Assembly: GCA_028023455.1 (NCBI GenBank)
Contig: JAQFVV010012434.1
Coordinates: forward strand, 3,974,928 to 4,038,927
Origin: Epiperipatus broadwayi
Taxonomy: Eukaryota > Onychophora > Udeonychophora > Euonychophora > Peripatidae
DNA: 64,000 bases
Direction of reading: 5' to 3'
In this document: in pieces, positions 35,390-48,435 of the stretch
Layout of the letters: each line of letters opens with the position of its first letter
Position numbering within the stretch: position 1 is the first letter of the stretch
Notes under the pieces: generated by a model
Databases searched by the model: none
Seen by the model: the letters and a program-made list of their open reading frames with translations, nothing else
What the model was told of the DNA's origin: nothing
Program-made: the position numbers and the translations under genes

Positions 35390-38300
35390 TTCAGTAAGGG
35401 GGAAGGGGATTGCTAAAATAAAGGACAATATTTATAATACTTGTATTTTATTTATTAATAATAAAAACTATGAATGGGACCACTATTCGATCTTATTACT
35501 CTTAATTAGAGAAAGAAAGAAGGTGTTATATCTTTTAAAAATCTTCATTCTAATTAAAGATGACTGATCGAAGTGTCTACACAAAATACAAGTAATTCTG
35601 AAGAATATAACTTTAGTCTTATAAAAAAATATATAAATAAATTGTTTCACTAAACATAATTTTACATATTTTTTTGTAAAGTACACTGTTTGTTTAGCTG
35701 TGAATAGTTGTTATTATATAGCTTGAAGTGCATGCTAAATTGAAAACACAGATGTTAATATGTTGACTTTGTAAATAATTTTAAAATAAAATAACAGAAA
35801 ACAACAAAGTGTGGGGAATTGAATTTTCAGAAGAAAGAAGTTGGAAAAGGCATCATGCAGTACATTTGTGGGAGAGAGGATAGAAGTATAAAAATTGACC
35901 CAGGAAATATTAATGATTAGTTATAATCTTTTTACCAGAAAAAGAGCAGAGTTTTAAATATCAGAGAAATTTAATAAAGTATTTGACCAAGTGGAAACTT
36001 TCATTTTTACTGTAGTAAAAGCCCAAATATGTGACTAAACCCAGATATATTCACTGGTGCCACCTTTTGATTCTGCAGCTGAAAATGTTACCTTGATGTA
36101 CACAGCCATGCCTATATTACATCTTAGATTCCTAATCACACAATAAGAAACCACTCTATTATAGACCTCATGGATAAGATATTAAAATCTTTATCCCATG
36201 GCAATGGTAAATGTCTGAAAAGTATTTTGATTAAAGAAATAAATGGAAATTCATGGTAAGAAGAGTATGAAATTTTACCTTATCTACTAGTTGAATAGGA
36301 ACTTTATCCAGGCAACTTTTTTTATTAATTTAAATGATATTCATATTCCCACTGAATATAATTTGTGTATAGTCTTTATAAACTTTATATGTATATTCAT
36401 TAATTATTTATAAATTATATATAATAACTTGATTTTAAAATTATATTCAGTAACCATCGGGTCTCACATATATATGTTAGTAGAAGTTTAAGAGTAGTGT
36501 GTATTAACAAATAGATTGTATTGTTAAAATTTGTTGTTTATTGATTAAATGTATTTTAGAAGGTTTCACAATCTCCTTAGTTTTCATTACTTCTTTGAAT
36601 GAAGGCCTTTACATTCATATAGTTTATAATCTAATTAGAAATAAAAATAATACTAAGTAAATGTAAGTTATTAACTTTGGCAGGTGTGTTCATTGAACTG
36701 TCACTGACACTGGTGCCTAAAAAAAAAAAGAAATAAAACCTACCAGGAATTTACAGAATCATTATTGTTAATTCAAATTAAATATTAAATATTAGCACTT
36801 GGGGTTTGGATGGCCACAAAATATAGTTGTGTCTTTTAAGTAATGAATTATATTATTATTTGCTGATGGATATGATTTGGTAATGCCAATGTTGAACTAT
36901 AAATATATGTGTTAAAACCCCTTCAGTCACTGAGTATTCTGTACATAAGTATGTATATATGTACAGATGAATAATATATAGAGAAAGCAAATACCCAATA
37001 CAATGGCAACCCATGGAAAAAAAACCTGAAAGGAAAAAAAATCAATGTGATTGGAAAGAAACTTGTAATTTGTAGTAGATAATTGTTTATGAAAAAAAAT
37101 GAAGAGAGATTTTTTTTTTGGAATAATGTTGTTTTCCTTCAATCAATTTTTTTCTCAAAACTTTCCATATGTATGTAAGCAGGGATAGGGAAAAGAAAAG
37201 CTAGACCATAGTAGATATAGGTAGACAAATGGCATGATTAAATGATGAAAGAGCAAACAAGGTAGTAGGGGGGAAGAGATCAGAGAAGGTAATATTAAAT
37301 AAAACAATGCATTAGTTAATATAAAAAAATTAAAAATGGAAATATATCAAGTATATTTAAAGTTAAGGAATAATAAACTGATTAAAGATGATTACCTTCA
37401 TATGAACAAATTAATATATTTTTGTCCTTTTTACTTTTATTGAAAAAATTATATTTTAAATCTTTACATTTTTGATGAAACTCATTAAAATATTAATTTA
37501 AAAGCAAAAAAGTAATTTTAAAAATAATGTATCAATATTACAAATAAATAAATAAATAAAAGTAATAAGCAGAAGTAAAACAAAAATTTGAATTTAGCAT
37601 TTGACTTCAAAAAATTATATTTGTATAGAACAAAATTCTTCATCAAATTTCTATGAATAAACAAATTTTGTTAAAGAATAAAAGTAGTTAATGAAAATAT
37701 TATTTGAAATATTAAAATTCAACTTGACAAAAAATCAAAAAATAATAGCAACTTTTTGTTAGTGGATTTCATGTTTAACATTAAGCATTTTTGTTCATGT
37801 TAGTAATTTTCAGTTGACTAATTTTTTGCTAAAAACAAATGCAAATATGACATACTTATTGAAAAACATATTTTATTTAATTTTACAAAAATAAAAATAT
37901 ATGTATAAATTTACATTATACGTTTTTATGATTTCAACAAAAACTGTATGTAGCCCAAGTAAACTGACTACTTTTATGTAGGAATAAATGATCATTCATT
38001 TTGAATTGAATTTTCATCAATACTGTGTAGATGCTAACATCTTAGCTTATAGTCACAAATAAAATTAATTAAAACACATTTTAAGTTTTTTCATCAAATA
38101 AACAGTTTTATTGAAAGAATACTCTATATAGACATTATAAAATTATTTTGGGCTTAGTAATATCTAAAGATGAAAAAGATTTATACCATTTTAATCGATA
38201 TGGTATCCTGAATGTTATTACCAACAATTAAATGTATTTAAAAAATATAAAGAAAGTATAATTTTTTTTAAAAAAAAACATTTAACAGTTAAAGAAGATG

Positions 38301-39970
38301 ATGAAGATAAACCAACAAATAATTACAAGTAAAATCCCATCATTACAAATTTTCAGACAATTATTAAGAGATTCAAGTTTCAGATTTTCTCTTTTTTTTT
38401 CTAAACATATGTCTTTAAATCTAGTTGGATTTGTTTTTTTTACGAGAAATGAGTATATCATTATTTTTCATTGTCTAAGATGTCACACAAATTGCTGTTA
38501 AGTTTGTAAAATGCAAAAGATTTATTTAAGAATCTAAGATTTAAGTTAAATTATGCATATTTATATTAACAAGTCAATGACCAAACTGTTTCATTTATTC
38601 CTTTTTTGTTTATTTTTACTCAATTTTATGTTATTTTTATGACAAGTTTTATTTATTTATTTTTAGGTACTATTATCTCCAAATATATTTCCAAATTATT
38701 TTATTATCATCATTATTATTACTATTATTTTAATTTTCATTCTTTAATAATATGGCCTTTCTTTTACTTTTTCTAATCTTTGATTGACTTTGTCCTTTTA
38801 GAAAATTTTATTCACTCTTTTTCGTTACTATGTCTAAAATATTTAGCTTAATAGTAAGAGAAATAAAGTTAAGACTATGTAATCTTTAACTTTAAAATTT
38901 AAGCATCTCACCATTTTCAAAGCAACTGACCATATAATTTATTTATTTCATATTTATATTTTGAAAGTTCCCAAATGTTTTTTTTTAATTTTTCTTGATT
39001 TATATTACCCTTTTCTTTTTTTACAGTATAGTATATCATACTAAAGAGTATATTTTTTACTGTTTCTAATTACAATTTTATTATTCACTGATTGATTTTT
39101 ATAATTTCATTTTTCTACATTTATATAACATCAGTTGCATTTTCTTGTAGTTTAACACATTATTAAATAAATAAATAACGAACTAGTTATTTATTTGATA
39201 ATTTATAAAAAAAATCAACACCAGAAGTAATAATATCAACCCATGATCAACGGACTTTGAGTTTCAGAATCAGCCATTTTACCCTTACATTAATACATGC
39301 AGGACATACGTTATTTATAAATATAATATAATTTAATAAAAGTCATTAAAATACGAACTATTTAATATGTTTGATTTGAAATTATTTTTTATCAGTTAAA
39401 TTTATTTTGAAAGAAATGTTTTTTTTTTTCGTCGTTAAATTTTAATATTAAGTCTATAATTTACCAATTAATTCAGTCATATGCAAATGACGTGAAGTCT
39501 ATTTAAAAAAAAAAAAAACTGCCAGTTTATTTAAAGTGGTTTACAGTATTATTATGTAGATTCAATAATCTGATTGGATGATGAAGCTTTTATTTAAACT
39601 AAAATTTTAAATGACAAAGCTAGGCTTTTTCTTTAATTAACCACTATGCAAACAAATTAAAGAACATTAATTGAACAACTTAACTTTGGGATTTCAAAAA
39701 AGACCCTATGTAAATATTTTGTTAAATTAATATATATATTAAATCTAAATTGTTTAAGAAGTTTTAAGTAACTTCTATTATTTTACTTGTTAAATGCTCT
39801 TACGTAATACATACTTCTTTCATTGAAGTACTTATATATCTATCAACGAAATATTTATGTATTATTTCACGTGTATTTAAAGTAAGTAAAAGTTCGTAAT
39901 TTTATAATGTGGTTTCAAACATCTGAATTTATTGTAAATTATATTTAAATTTAAAATGTTTAAAAAATAA
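35390..39970. other. Long AT-rich stretch, nothing firmly recognised
   Basis: About 4.6 kb. A slightly less AT-rich part at 36040-36240 (TGGTGCCACCTTTTGATTCT, CACAGCCATGCC, GACCTCATGG) could be a decayed coding piece but gives no recognisable protein in any frame. The remaining open frames (35483-35686, 36927-37142, 38298-38501) look random. Confidence 0.45.
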
Positions 39971-39974
39971 CCAA

Positions 39975-40082
39975 AATTCGCGCACCAGAGGGATCACGAT
40001 CTATAGTCTTTAACTCCAGATTCTGACATTATATAGTTCTTAAACTTCAGAGTCTATCATTCTACTACTGCATCAAACCATA
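39975..40082 (-). repeat. Possible tRNA-related SINE fragment
   Basis: On the minus strand GGTTTGATGCAGTAGTAGAATG (40079 downwards) resembles a degenerate tRNA D-arm, like TGGTTTAGTATAGTGGTAAAG at 2.3 kb, and about 70 nt later GATCGTGATCCCTCTGG is B-box-like, followed by the GC-rich TGCGCG. The long interval and poor matches keep this tentative. Confidence 0.3.
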
Positions 40083-40089
40083 TAGGATA

Positions 40090-42220
40090 GTTTTAAAATA
40101 AATTGTATTAACTTGAGGCAAGTGAATTTAAATTAGATGTGTGCGTGTATATAAAGTGTTGTGCCCAAAGGCAGATTAGGCATCAATGCATTACAACCAA
40201 GTTATAACTCAATCATAATTGGTAGTATTTTGCCATTGCTTGCCACTCCACTAACATAATTTTTCAATTCAAGAACCTTGCTATAAACATGCATAATAAT
40301 TTCTTTATCATGAATAATATATGATAAAACGAAAGCAGTTTTCTCTTTATAGATATCATGAGATAAGTGATTACCAAATGATAATGCACTTAAAATTCCC
40401 ATTATCAATTATTTCACTTTTGACTTTAGATAACTATGAATCTCAAGCCTCATTGATAAAGACCAAACAAGAAATCAGTCTAGTAATTGAGATTGAAAAT
40501 GTATTATAATCTTGTGGTAACCACTGATTAATAAACTTATTATAGATGGCATTAGAGTAGAAAGTTGCTCTTCTTTTACCATATCTTGTGTAAGCTAAGT
40601 AATTGAATAATTTATTATTAACATCTGGAATATAGATTAAGCTAAAATATCTATTATTTGTGAAGACATACTATCTAGAATTACTAAAAATGAATTTTTG
40701 CATGACAATTAGTGGGTACTTATTGAAAACATATTTTGAAACCAAGTGAATAAATGTGCAGAAAGTAGTATATCAATAATTATAATTAACACATAGTATA
40801 AAAGAAGATTTATAAAAACAGATACTGGAGAAAAAGCAGAAATTATTATTAATAAATGAGAATGGAGGTTTGGTCAAGCACATTTTTTAAGAATGATTTA
40901 ATGAGAGGAGAATAAATTATTAAGATGCACTCCAAACCAATATTTTTCAAAACTTTTATGTATTGATGAATAGAGAGAATCATGTGATGCTTTGCTTAAA
41001 AAATTGAATTAATTGAAATATCTTATTTCTATGTTCCTTTAAGAATTTGCCAAATATTTAATTCTTGGTCACATATTATGAAAAGATTTTAATATTAGGG
41101 AAATATATTATTACAGGATTCATTTCTAGTTATCTGATAAGTACAAATTGTATTTTTGTGCCCAGATCAAGAGATATAAATAAATTTTGAAATAAGAAAC
41201 TATCCCAATATATTAATTAGCTGAATTTAATTTTAATATTTGACCAGGCTAATTCTTTTTTTAAATGTTCCAACTTCAATTACTAATATCAACTGCAATT
41301 AATTACTATTCATTGTAGTATACCATAATCATCATCAAGCTTTATATTGGAATGAATGCATAAATAAAATAATTTTAATTTGGGGGGGGGGGACGCTTTT
41401 TTTTTCTTATAAGAATTCTGGTCACCATTAGACAAAACTTAGTGAAAAAACAAGTTTTATTACAATGACAAAATAAATATTTTTTTTTTACTTATTTCTA
41501 TATAATTGTAATTTTAAATAAATGTTAAGACATTTAAATCAGAAAAGGTATATCAATTTCAAAAATATCTTTCATTCATGCTGAGTATGCTTTCAATACC
41601 TTAGGTATTATAATAATAATTTTTTTTGTTTTAGTCTTGTTACATTTTGCTATTATATGCACTTGCTAGCTATTTGTAAAATTTTCATAAAGTCATATTT
41701 CTTGTTTTTTTATACAAATTTATTTAAATGTTTTCTGAAAGGCTGCATTTTAGATAGAGGGATGCTGGCTTCTTTTTTATTTATAGCGTAATTGTTCTTT
41801 GCTAGTGTCCATGCCTTCTCAATTTTCCTTTTTCCATTACCTCTCTTGGTGTACACAATATCTCTATTGGAGAGATCAAATTCATGACCTGATTGCAGTT
41901 AATGTTTTAAAAATATTGATGAGTATTTATTACATTACTTATTTTTATTCAGTTATACAAGTAGTTGTGCTGGGACAATCTTGTGGATATGTTTGCTCTT
42001 GATTCCCCATAATTAAGTCTAAGTAATCAATATTTTTGCATTTAATTTTATAGATTATTTGGTACACAGTTTTCTTCGTTTTTGAAAACATACTCAGCAT
42101 GAATAAAAAAGATTTTTAAAATTGATGTATGCCTTTTGGGTTTAAATGTATTAACATTTATTTAAAAATAAAAAAATAAGTAAATTAAGAAAGAAGACTT
42201 AACAAAGTAATAAATTTAAT
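40090..42220. other. AT-rich stretch, nothing recognised
   Basis: No gene was seen. An 11-base G run at 41382-41392 interrupts the AT-rich background. The open frames of up to 68 codons look random. Confidence 0.5.
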
Positions 42221-42223
42221 TAA

Positions 42224-42225
42224 AT

Positions 42226-42275
<50 letters not shown>

Positions 42276-42276
42276 T
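42224..42276. repeat. (TA)n(GA)n microsatellite
   Basis: A TA run followed by a GA-rich run with one AAAG interruption, immediately before the foldback. Confidence 0.95.
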
Positions 42277-42279
42277 AAA

Positions 42280-42832
42280 GTATTATTTTGCATTACAATT
42301 CTTTATATTTCGATGCACTAGCAACTGCCATTATCAAGATTAACTTTTGAAAGAAAAATTGTTAGATCTCAAACAATAGTGTGACTCAGTGTGAGATGAG
42401 AAATGAGATTCAACTTGAAGTAGTTTAGCATTCACAATATGAGGCTTATCAAAATGTTTATTTCCCTCAGTTTTTTCACCTATTAATTTTAAGTTAATAT
42501 TAGATAAAAAGAAAGGTTTCCACATAGCTGGATTATGTTGTGATTCATCAGCCCTATTTAAACGAGTAGGTCTCTTTAATATTTGAAGTGACTGTCTCAA
42601 GCCTCTCATTTTATTTAATATTAACTTAAAATTAATAGGTGAAAAAACTGAGGAAAATAAACATTTTGATAAGTCTCATATTGTGAATGCTGAACTACTT
42701 CAAGTTGAATCTCATTTCTCATCTCGCACTGAGTCACATTATTGTTTGAGATCTAACTATTTTTCTTTCAAAATGATGGTTGCTAGTCCTTCAAAATATC
42801 GGATTGTAATGCAAAATAATACATGGTTTATT
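42280..42832. mobile_element. Foldback with coding-like arms of about 225 bp
   Basis: The left arm (about 42280-42510) and right arm (about 42605-42832) are inverted copies around a spacer of about 100 bp. Read outward from the spacer, both arms keep an open frame encoding nearly the same peptide: VNAKLLQVESHFSSHTESHY on the minus strand and VNAELLQVESHFSSRTESHY on the plus strand, each followed by CLRSN-FSFK. Substitutions include synonymous-looking ones. That pattern suggests the arms derive from the coding part of a mobile element. I do not recognise the protein. The plus-strand frame runs into TA repeat after 42870. Confidence 0.65.
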
Positions 42833-42859
42833 CCCAAAAATAATATTTTATCTACATCA

Positions 42860-42874
42860 TACAGCCATGAAAAC

Positions 42875-42914
<40 letters not shown>

Positions 42915-42971
42915 GTTTTCATGGCTGTATATCATGTGATATATATATATATATATATATATCACATGATA
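42860..42971. repeat. Two adjoining TA-cored hairpins
   Basis: TACAGCCATGAAAACATTAT and its exact reverse complement (ending 42929) flank a TA core. TATCATGTGATATA and its reverse complement (ending 42971) flank the next TA core. The two palindromes share the TAT at their junction. Confidence 0.92.
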
Positions 42972-43084
42972 TCAGTCAAAGCTTAAATAACCATAAAAAT
43001 CTGATTCTTGTCAAAGCAATTCCTATAGATAAAAGATGAATTTTAAATATATATTTATATATATATATGAGCTTGTTATTTACA

Positions 43085-43290
43085 AGATAAATATTAAATA
43101 AACTTACTTATGAAATAAATTATTTTATTCATATTACTATAACAATTCACAAGGCAGAGAATTTGAAAAAACTTTTATAAACTTGCAAACAATACTCATT
43201 CCCTTGCATTGAAGATAATTCATTGATGAGATAAAACTGATCACTTTTATCAGACTCCAGGTTATCAAATATTAAATAAACTAGCATCAA
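43085..43290 (+). repeat. Direct repeat, copy 1 (partner 43650-43860)
   Basis: CTTGCATTGAAGATAATTCATTGATGAGATAAAA is recognisably related to CTTGCATTAAAAGTGATTTATTAATCGGATAAAA in the second copy; both continue with CACTTTTATCA-ACTCCAG and a GTTA-rich tail. Confidence 0.7.
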
Positions 43291-43499
43291 TATTTTGAAA
43301 GTGTAAAACTTTTATACTAATGTAAATTTTTATAATTATTAATCAAACCATCTTGAAACTTCAAATAACAACAGCATATAAAATTCTAATAATTTTAATA
43401 AGTCTGTAAAAAAAATTATAGTTATTAGAAATGAAACATTGAGAATATATAAATTTCACATGATCACCATCTCTTATACTAGCACATAATTGTTATTAA

Positions 43500-43643
43500 A
43501 CAAGGCAAAATGCTCCCTGTGCCAACCAGAGTAAGAAATGAGTAGTCACTAGATAGGAATTTTATGCACAAGCATTTTGGCATCCATTGATTACTCTGGT
43601 TGGCACAGGGTGGCACTACTGTATGGAGAAAGTTTTGCCTTGT
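43500..43643. mobile_element. piggyBac-type MITE with TTAA target duplication
   Basis: It begins ACAAGGCAAAA and ends TTTTGCCTTGT, with TTAA on both sides (43496-43499 and 43644-43647). The inverted arms continue with CTGTGCCAACCAGAGTAA on the left and TTACTCTGGTTGGCACAG on the right; the right arm has about 18 extra bases. The size is 144 bp, with no coding capacity. TTAA duplication is the hallmark of piggyBac-superfamily transposition. It lies between the two copies of the 43-kb direct repeat. Confidence 0.8.
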
Positions 43644-43649
43644 TTAATA

Positions 43650-43860
43650 TATAAATTTATTTGTGAAATAAATAACTATGGATATAATTCATAAATAACA
43701 CTCTTAAACAATTCTTCATAAACATGGATATAATGTCCAGTCTCTTGCATTAAAAGTGATTTATTAATCGGATAAAAATGGCCACTTTTATCATACTCCA
43801 GATAGTTAAACAGAAATCAGATAAAAGTAGTCTCTTTTTTGGCCAATGGATTGGCATTAA
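43650..43860 (+). repeat. Direct repeat, copy 2
   Basis: This is the diverged partner of 43085-43290, on the other side of the MITE, sharing AAACTT/ATAAAC-type flanks and the CACTTTTATCA-ACTCCAG core. Confidence 0.7.
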
Positions 43861-44388
43861 TATAAGAGATTTAAATGTTGTTTTCAGTTTTATTAATGAT
43901 TTTTTAAAAATCTTAATTTATAAATTGTTATAATAGTATGATTGGAAATACTTGCTTTGTGGATAAGTTTATATATTTTCAAAATTATATATTTAATATT
44001 ATAATATGTAATATTATTTATTTAATAAAGTTGTGATATGTGTTGTATCAATATGCAATATTTCAGTTATACACTACTCAAAAAATATAAATAAAAAAAA
44101 TATATTAATAAAAATAAAAACATTAAAAATTATAGATGTAATATATTTTATGATATGGTAGCAGCCATTTTTTCATCTTGGAGTGCCAAAATAATCATGT
44201 TGATTAATAATATTTCTTTGTGATATGTTCAGCAGTCATACATTTTGATTTTCATATTAATATGACATATTTTTGATTAATAATATATTTTTTAGTTATA
44301 AAGCTAAAGGTTTTATGAAACTTATGAAAATTAGTAAAGTATTTTTTCTTATGTGATAAAATATAAGTTATCAGTTCTATAGTTGCAG

Positions 44389-44670
44389 AAAATAAGAATT
44401 ATAAAATATTATTATACTGCATCAGAAATCTTAATTTTTGAAGAGTTTAATTTAAAATATGAAGTGGATAATGAACATAGAGGTGACTGCAAAGATTTTA
44501 AAATTGATACTGACTTAAAAATATTAAAACCACTAGAAAGACTATACTCTTTTGATAATGAGGACTGCTATTACATTTTTATAGGGAAAACAGTTACTGA
44601 AGAAAAAGATGTCATCCAGAACATATTTAATTGTAATAGAAATCTGACAGTTCACTATTCACTTTGTTAA
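44389..44670 (+). CDS. Candidate terminal coding exon, function unknown
   Basis: An open frame with no in-frame stop runs from AAAATAAGAATT, directly after a splice-acceptor-like TATAGTTGCAG (ending 44388), to a TAA at 44668-44670. The sequence after the stop (AAAATAAAATAAAAATC) supplies AATAAA poly(A) signals. The roughly 93-residue product is acidic to neutral and has mixed composition (D, E, K, C, Y spread through, for example DNEHRGDCKDFKIDTDLK and GKTVTEEKDVIQN), unlike the F/I/N-rich chance frames elsewhere. No family, signal peptide or membrane segment is recognised. It could be the last exon of a host gene or of a mobile element, or a chance frame. No upstream exon was found. Confidence 0.3.
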   Translation, partial: KIRIIKYYYTASEILIFEEFNLKYEVDNEHRGDCKDFKIDTDLKILKPLERLYSFDNEDCYYIFIGKTVTEEKDVIQNIFNCNRNLTVHYSLC

Positions 44671-44674
44671 AATA

Positions 44675-47600
44675 AAATAAAAATCACAAAATAATAAATT
44701 CTTTACAATAGGTATATAAATATCAATTTTTTTAATATACATAAAAACCTTTTTCAGCACCTGATTTATTATTTTCTGATTATTATTTTAGAGAAGAACA
44801 GTATAAAGATATTTATTCTTTTACATTTTTTTTTTTTAAAAAAAGTATAGTACAGTAAGTTATTTTTATTTTTTAAGCAAATATAAATGAATAAAAAAGC
44901 TTATAATAAATGCATATGTAAATGTGTGACATCAATTTATTTGGATAAATTGTATTTATAGTATATTACAACAAAATAAAGAAAAGTGTGCTTTTGGTAA
45001 TATTTATGATCAATTTATTATTAATAATTATACAACTATTTTTTAAAAATTCTGTTTATACTCTAATTTTAATTTATATATGCAGACTATACCTATAAAA
45101 AGTATCTGTGCTATATACATGCATACTAAAAATACTGTATACTTTCAGTTCACTAAGCAATACATGTTCTATTGTGATCAAAGATTATCTATAAAATCAT
45201 GAGCTATTATATACTATGTAAGATATAGACAAAAGATTTTTAGAGAAAAATATAGCAGACATATCTCTACTATACATATATAAAGTTAAAACATTAATAC
45301 AAGCATAGAGAAAATAGTGTGTGCATATAAACATATAAAATATTTCATCTTAAAACAAAACTAATTAATAATATATAAAAACAATTCATCTATTCTGTCC
45401 GTTAGTTCAAATTTTTTAAACATATTTATAAAAGAATGCTAAAAATATTTTTGAACAAGTTATAGTTGTATAAATTATCTGTGAAACAGCAACAACAACG
45501 ATGACACATCTAAATATTTTTTAAATGATTAATTACATATCTTTAATAAAACTAAAAGAAACAAAAAGAGTTTTTAAACAAAATAACAATATAATAAAAT
45601 AAAATAAAAATTTATATTTATTTTTATTTTATTTTTTTATATATACTGTAATGGTAATCTCAAGTAAAAGGTTTTATTAGTGCCCAGTAATTTACTATCC
45701 AGTCTATAAGGTGAGCATGCAAATAGAACTCAATATTCTTAAAATTTCCTAACACGTTAAACATGAAATATAATGATAACAAATAAATAAAACATATACA
45801 ATGTTTACCCAATATTCAGGCTAGCTGAATATAACAATAGACAAACACAAAATTAAGATTTCTTTATTTTAGATTCCTGCGAAGTATACAAAAATAGATT
45901 TGGTAAATTATTAAAATATAGTTTAAATTAAAAATAAAATTTTATTGAGCTTAAACCATATTGTTTAAATGTGTAATAAATATTTTAACTTTTCTGTATC
46001 ATTAAAATTAATTATTCTACATATACATTAATAATTTATCATTTTATTTGACTCCTTAGAAATTCACTTTCAAAATTTGTTTCCAGTTACTATATTAAGA
46101 TGGGAATGAATGATAAATAAATGAGTGTAATAACTTAATTTCAAATGATCATATTAAACCAGTTTAATTAAATAAAAATGAAAATTATATATATAAGTAC
46201 CAAATAAGCAATAAAATATTCCTTGTTGAACAGTTTAGTTTTTAATTGACTTTTTATTATGTTTATAAAGTTATCTTATGCATGTCTCTATCATGTGCTG
46301 CAGACAATACACTAAAGCATCAAAACAGGTCATAAAATAACATAATTTTTGAAATAAATATATAAAATTATAATTTACAAACATTAGTTAGTATATTTAA
46401 TTTATTAATTATTTTGATCATCCTATAAACATGGGTTTATTTTAATGTATTTTTCAGAGACATCTTACATTCAAGAATTACATTAAACATTGATTATTTA
46501 TTTATCCTACAAGATATTTACATTACATACATTAAACTATTCATATTTATCAAATATAATCAGTATATATATATATATATATATATATATCTTTAGTAAT
46601 TAAATGCATATATCTTCATTGTTACTAGCCATAACTTTTTATATACAAAAACGTATTCTTGCACCTGCAATATATAATAAAACTAAGCAAACATACTTTT
46701 AGATAAATTATTAATAATTACTAATAAATTGTATTATGATTTAATTTAATCTTTTTTGATAATGAAAGATATTTATATATGAATCACACACATGTATACT
46801 TAAACATAAAAAATTTTACATATTAAAAAAAACCTTGATAAACTTTCTTTTTATTCACAACGATTGCCAGCTAAATAATGACTTGCTATCATAAGCAATA
46901 GTTATTATTAAAAATATTATAATCCACACATATACATTAAAAAAAAAATTTCAAGTGCAGTTTTTTTAGTTTTTCCACTGGAAAATTCCCACAATGTTTT
47001 CTTGATTGTAGTGGCATTATATGTAAGCTATCATTATTTCAAGTTATCAGTGTTTCAGAAAAATTAATCATTTCACAATTTGCTTTTAATTTTAAAAAAT
47101 GATTATATATTCAGCATTTAGCAATGTTTAATCTGCATTTCATTTACATATAAATAATTATAGTTGTTAATTTTTTTTCAAATAAAACATATTTTATGAA
47201 GTTATATTGCAATAATTAACTTTGATATGGCATTATTGATCACAATGACGATATTATTTTATGTTGTCATATTTTGATTCCCACAAGAATATAAAATGCT
47301 CTGAGATGTTTATGACTTTACCCCATTATATTCATCATGACTTTCAAATAAAATTTTTACATGTGCACCATCTTTTGTGCTATTTTAGCTATTGAGACAA
47401 AAATGAGAGTCTAATTTAATATCAGGGTCTTAAATGGTTTTCTCACAATGATGTCACTTATATCATCATTGTAAATATTGTTTCTATGGTATTTTATTGT
47501 GTAATCTCTAATATTGCTCATTTCCATTGTTTTCTTTTTTAAAAACAAATACATCCATTTATCTACTCTATATTGGTCTTTTTCAATACCCTAGTGTTTC

Positions 47601-47812
47601 TTGGCATTAAAATACCTTTTAGAAATGGTATAAAACAAATACTATACAATATGCTTTAAAATCATAAAAAATATTTTACAAATTAAAATACAAAATACAT
47701 TTAAAGTTACATCTTAAAATAAAACAGATCTATTCTTTCTCTTTATTTTATATCACAATCAATAACTAAAACATCAATTTTAAATAAATTAAAAGTTTTT
47801 TTTTTAAGTGTC
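44675..47812. other. Long AT-rich stretch, nothing recognised
   Basis: About 3.1 kb with a (TA)n run at 46564-46590 and no coding exon, RNA gene or repeat family copy recognised. Confidence 0.5.
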
Positions 47813-47814
47813 AT

Positions 47815-47870
47815 AGCATCGGCCAGGACGCGAACATGCATCCCGGGCAACTGCCTGCAAGCGCAGTTTT
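47815..47870 (-). repeat. GC-rich tRNA-like fragment
   Basis: A 50-base island far richer in G+C than anything within kilobases. On the minus strand it reads CTGCGCTTGCAGGCAGTTGC, CCGGGATGCATGTTCGCGTC and CTGGCCGATGC. GTTCGCGTCC matches a tRNA B-box, with an anticodon-arm-like stem GGCA-GTTGCCC upstream. It may be the 3' part of a tRNA-derived SINE. No A-box was found before the following T run. Confidence 0.4.
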
Positions 47871-47874
47871 TTTA

Positions 47875-48430
47875 AAAGATAAAATATTGAATATGTAAAC
47901 TTTAATGCTTTTTAAATGATACCAAACTATATAAACACATAAACATGCATAAACATACTATTAACAATAATTTAATATATATTTATTTATTTTTAAAAAT
48001 TATCTTTGACATCTATGTAATAAATAAAATGTAAGTAGTGAAATCTATTGATATGTACTTTGTCTTATTACCATTATTGTCATAAAACAATTTCTATACT
48101 TTTATTAATATGCCAAACATAATATATATGATATTGGTTATATAATTTTAAGAATTACTGCAAAAAAAAAAACAATTTATACATCACCTATTAAAAATAT
48201 ATACAGCCATTTTACATTACAATTTGTTTTAAAATCAGCATTGAATAATAAAACAAACCATTTTAATTATTTATACATTAATTCAGTTAATTCAAAGTTG
48301 AAATTAAGCTAATAAAAATAATTTATATAAACTACACCACCAAGTTTAAATTCAAGCCCAACTACTACATATATATTACCCATCCTGGTTTAGATTTGTA
48401 TAGGCATCATATACATATATATATATATTA
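47875..48430. other. AT-rich stretch, nothing recognised
   Basis: No gene or repeat copy was seen. Confidence 0.5.
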
Positions 48431-48435
48431 CTATC

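Noticed and set aside
36040-36240. Less AT-rich segment considered as an exon or transposase remnant
   Set aside because: No frame stays open and no motif is recognisable.
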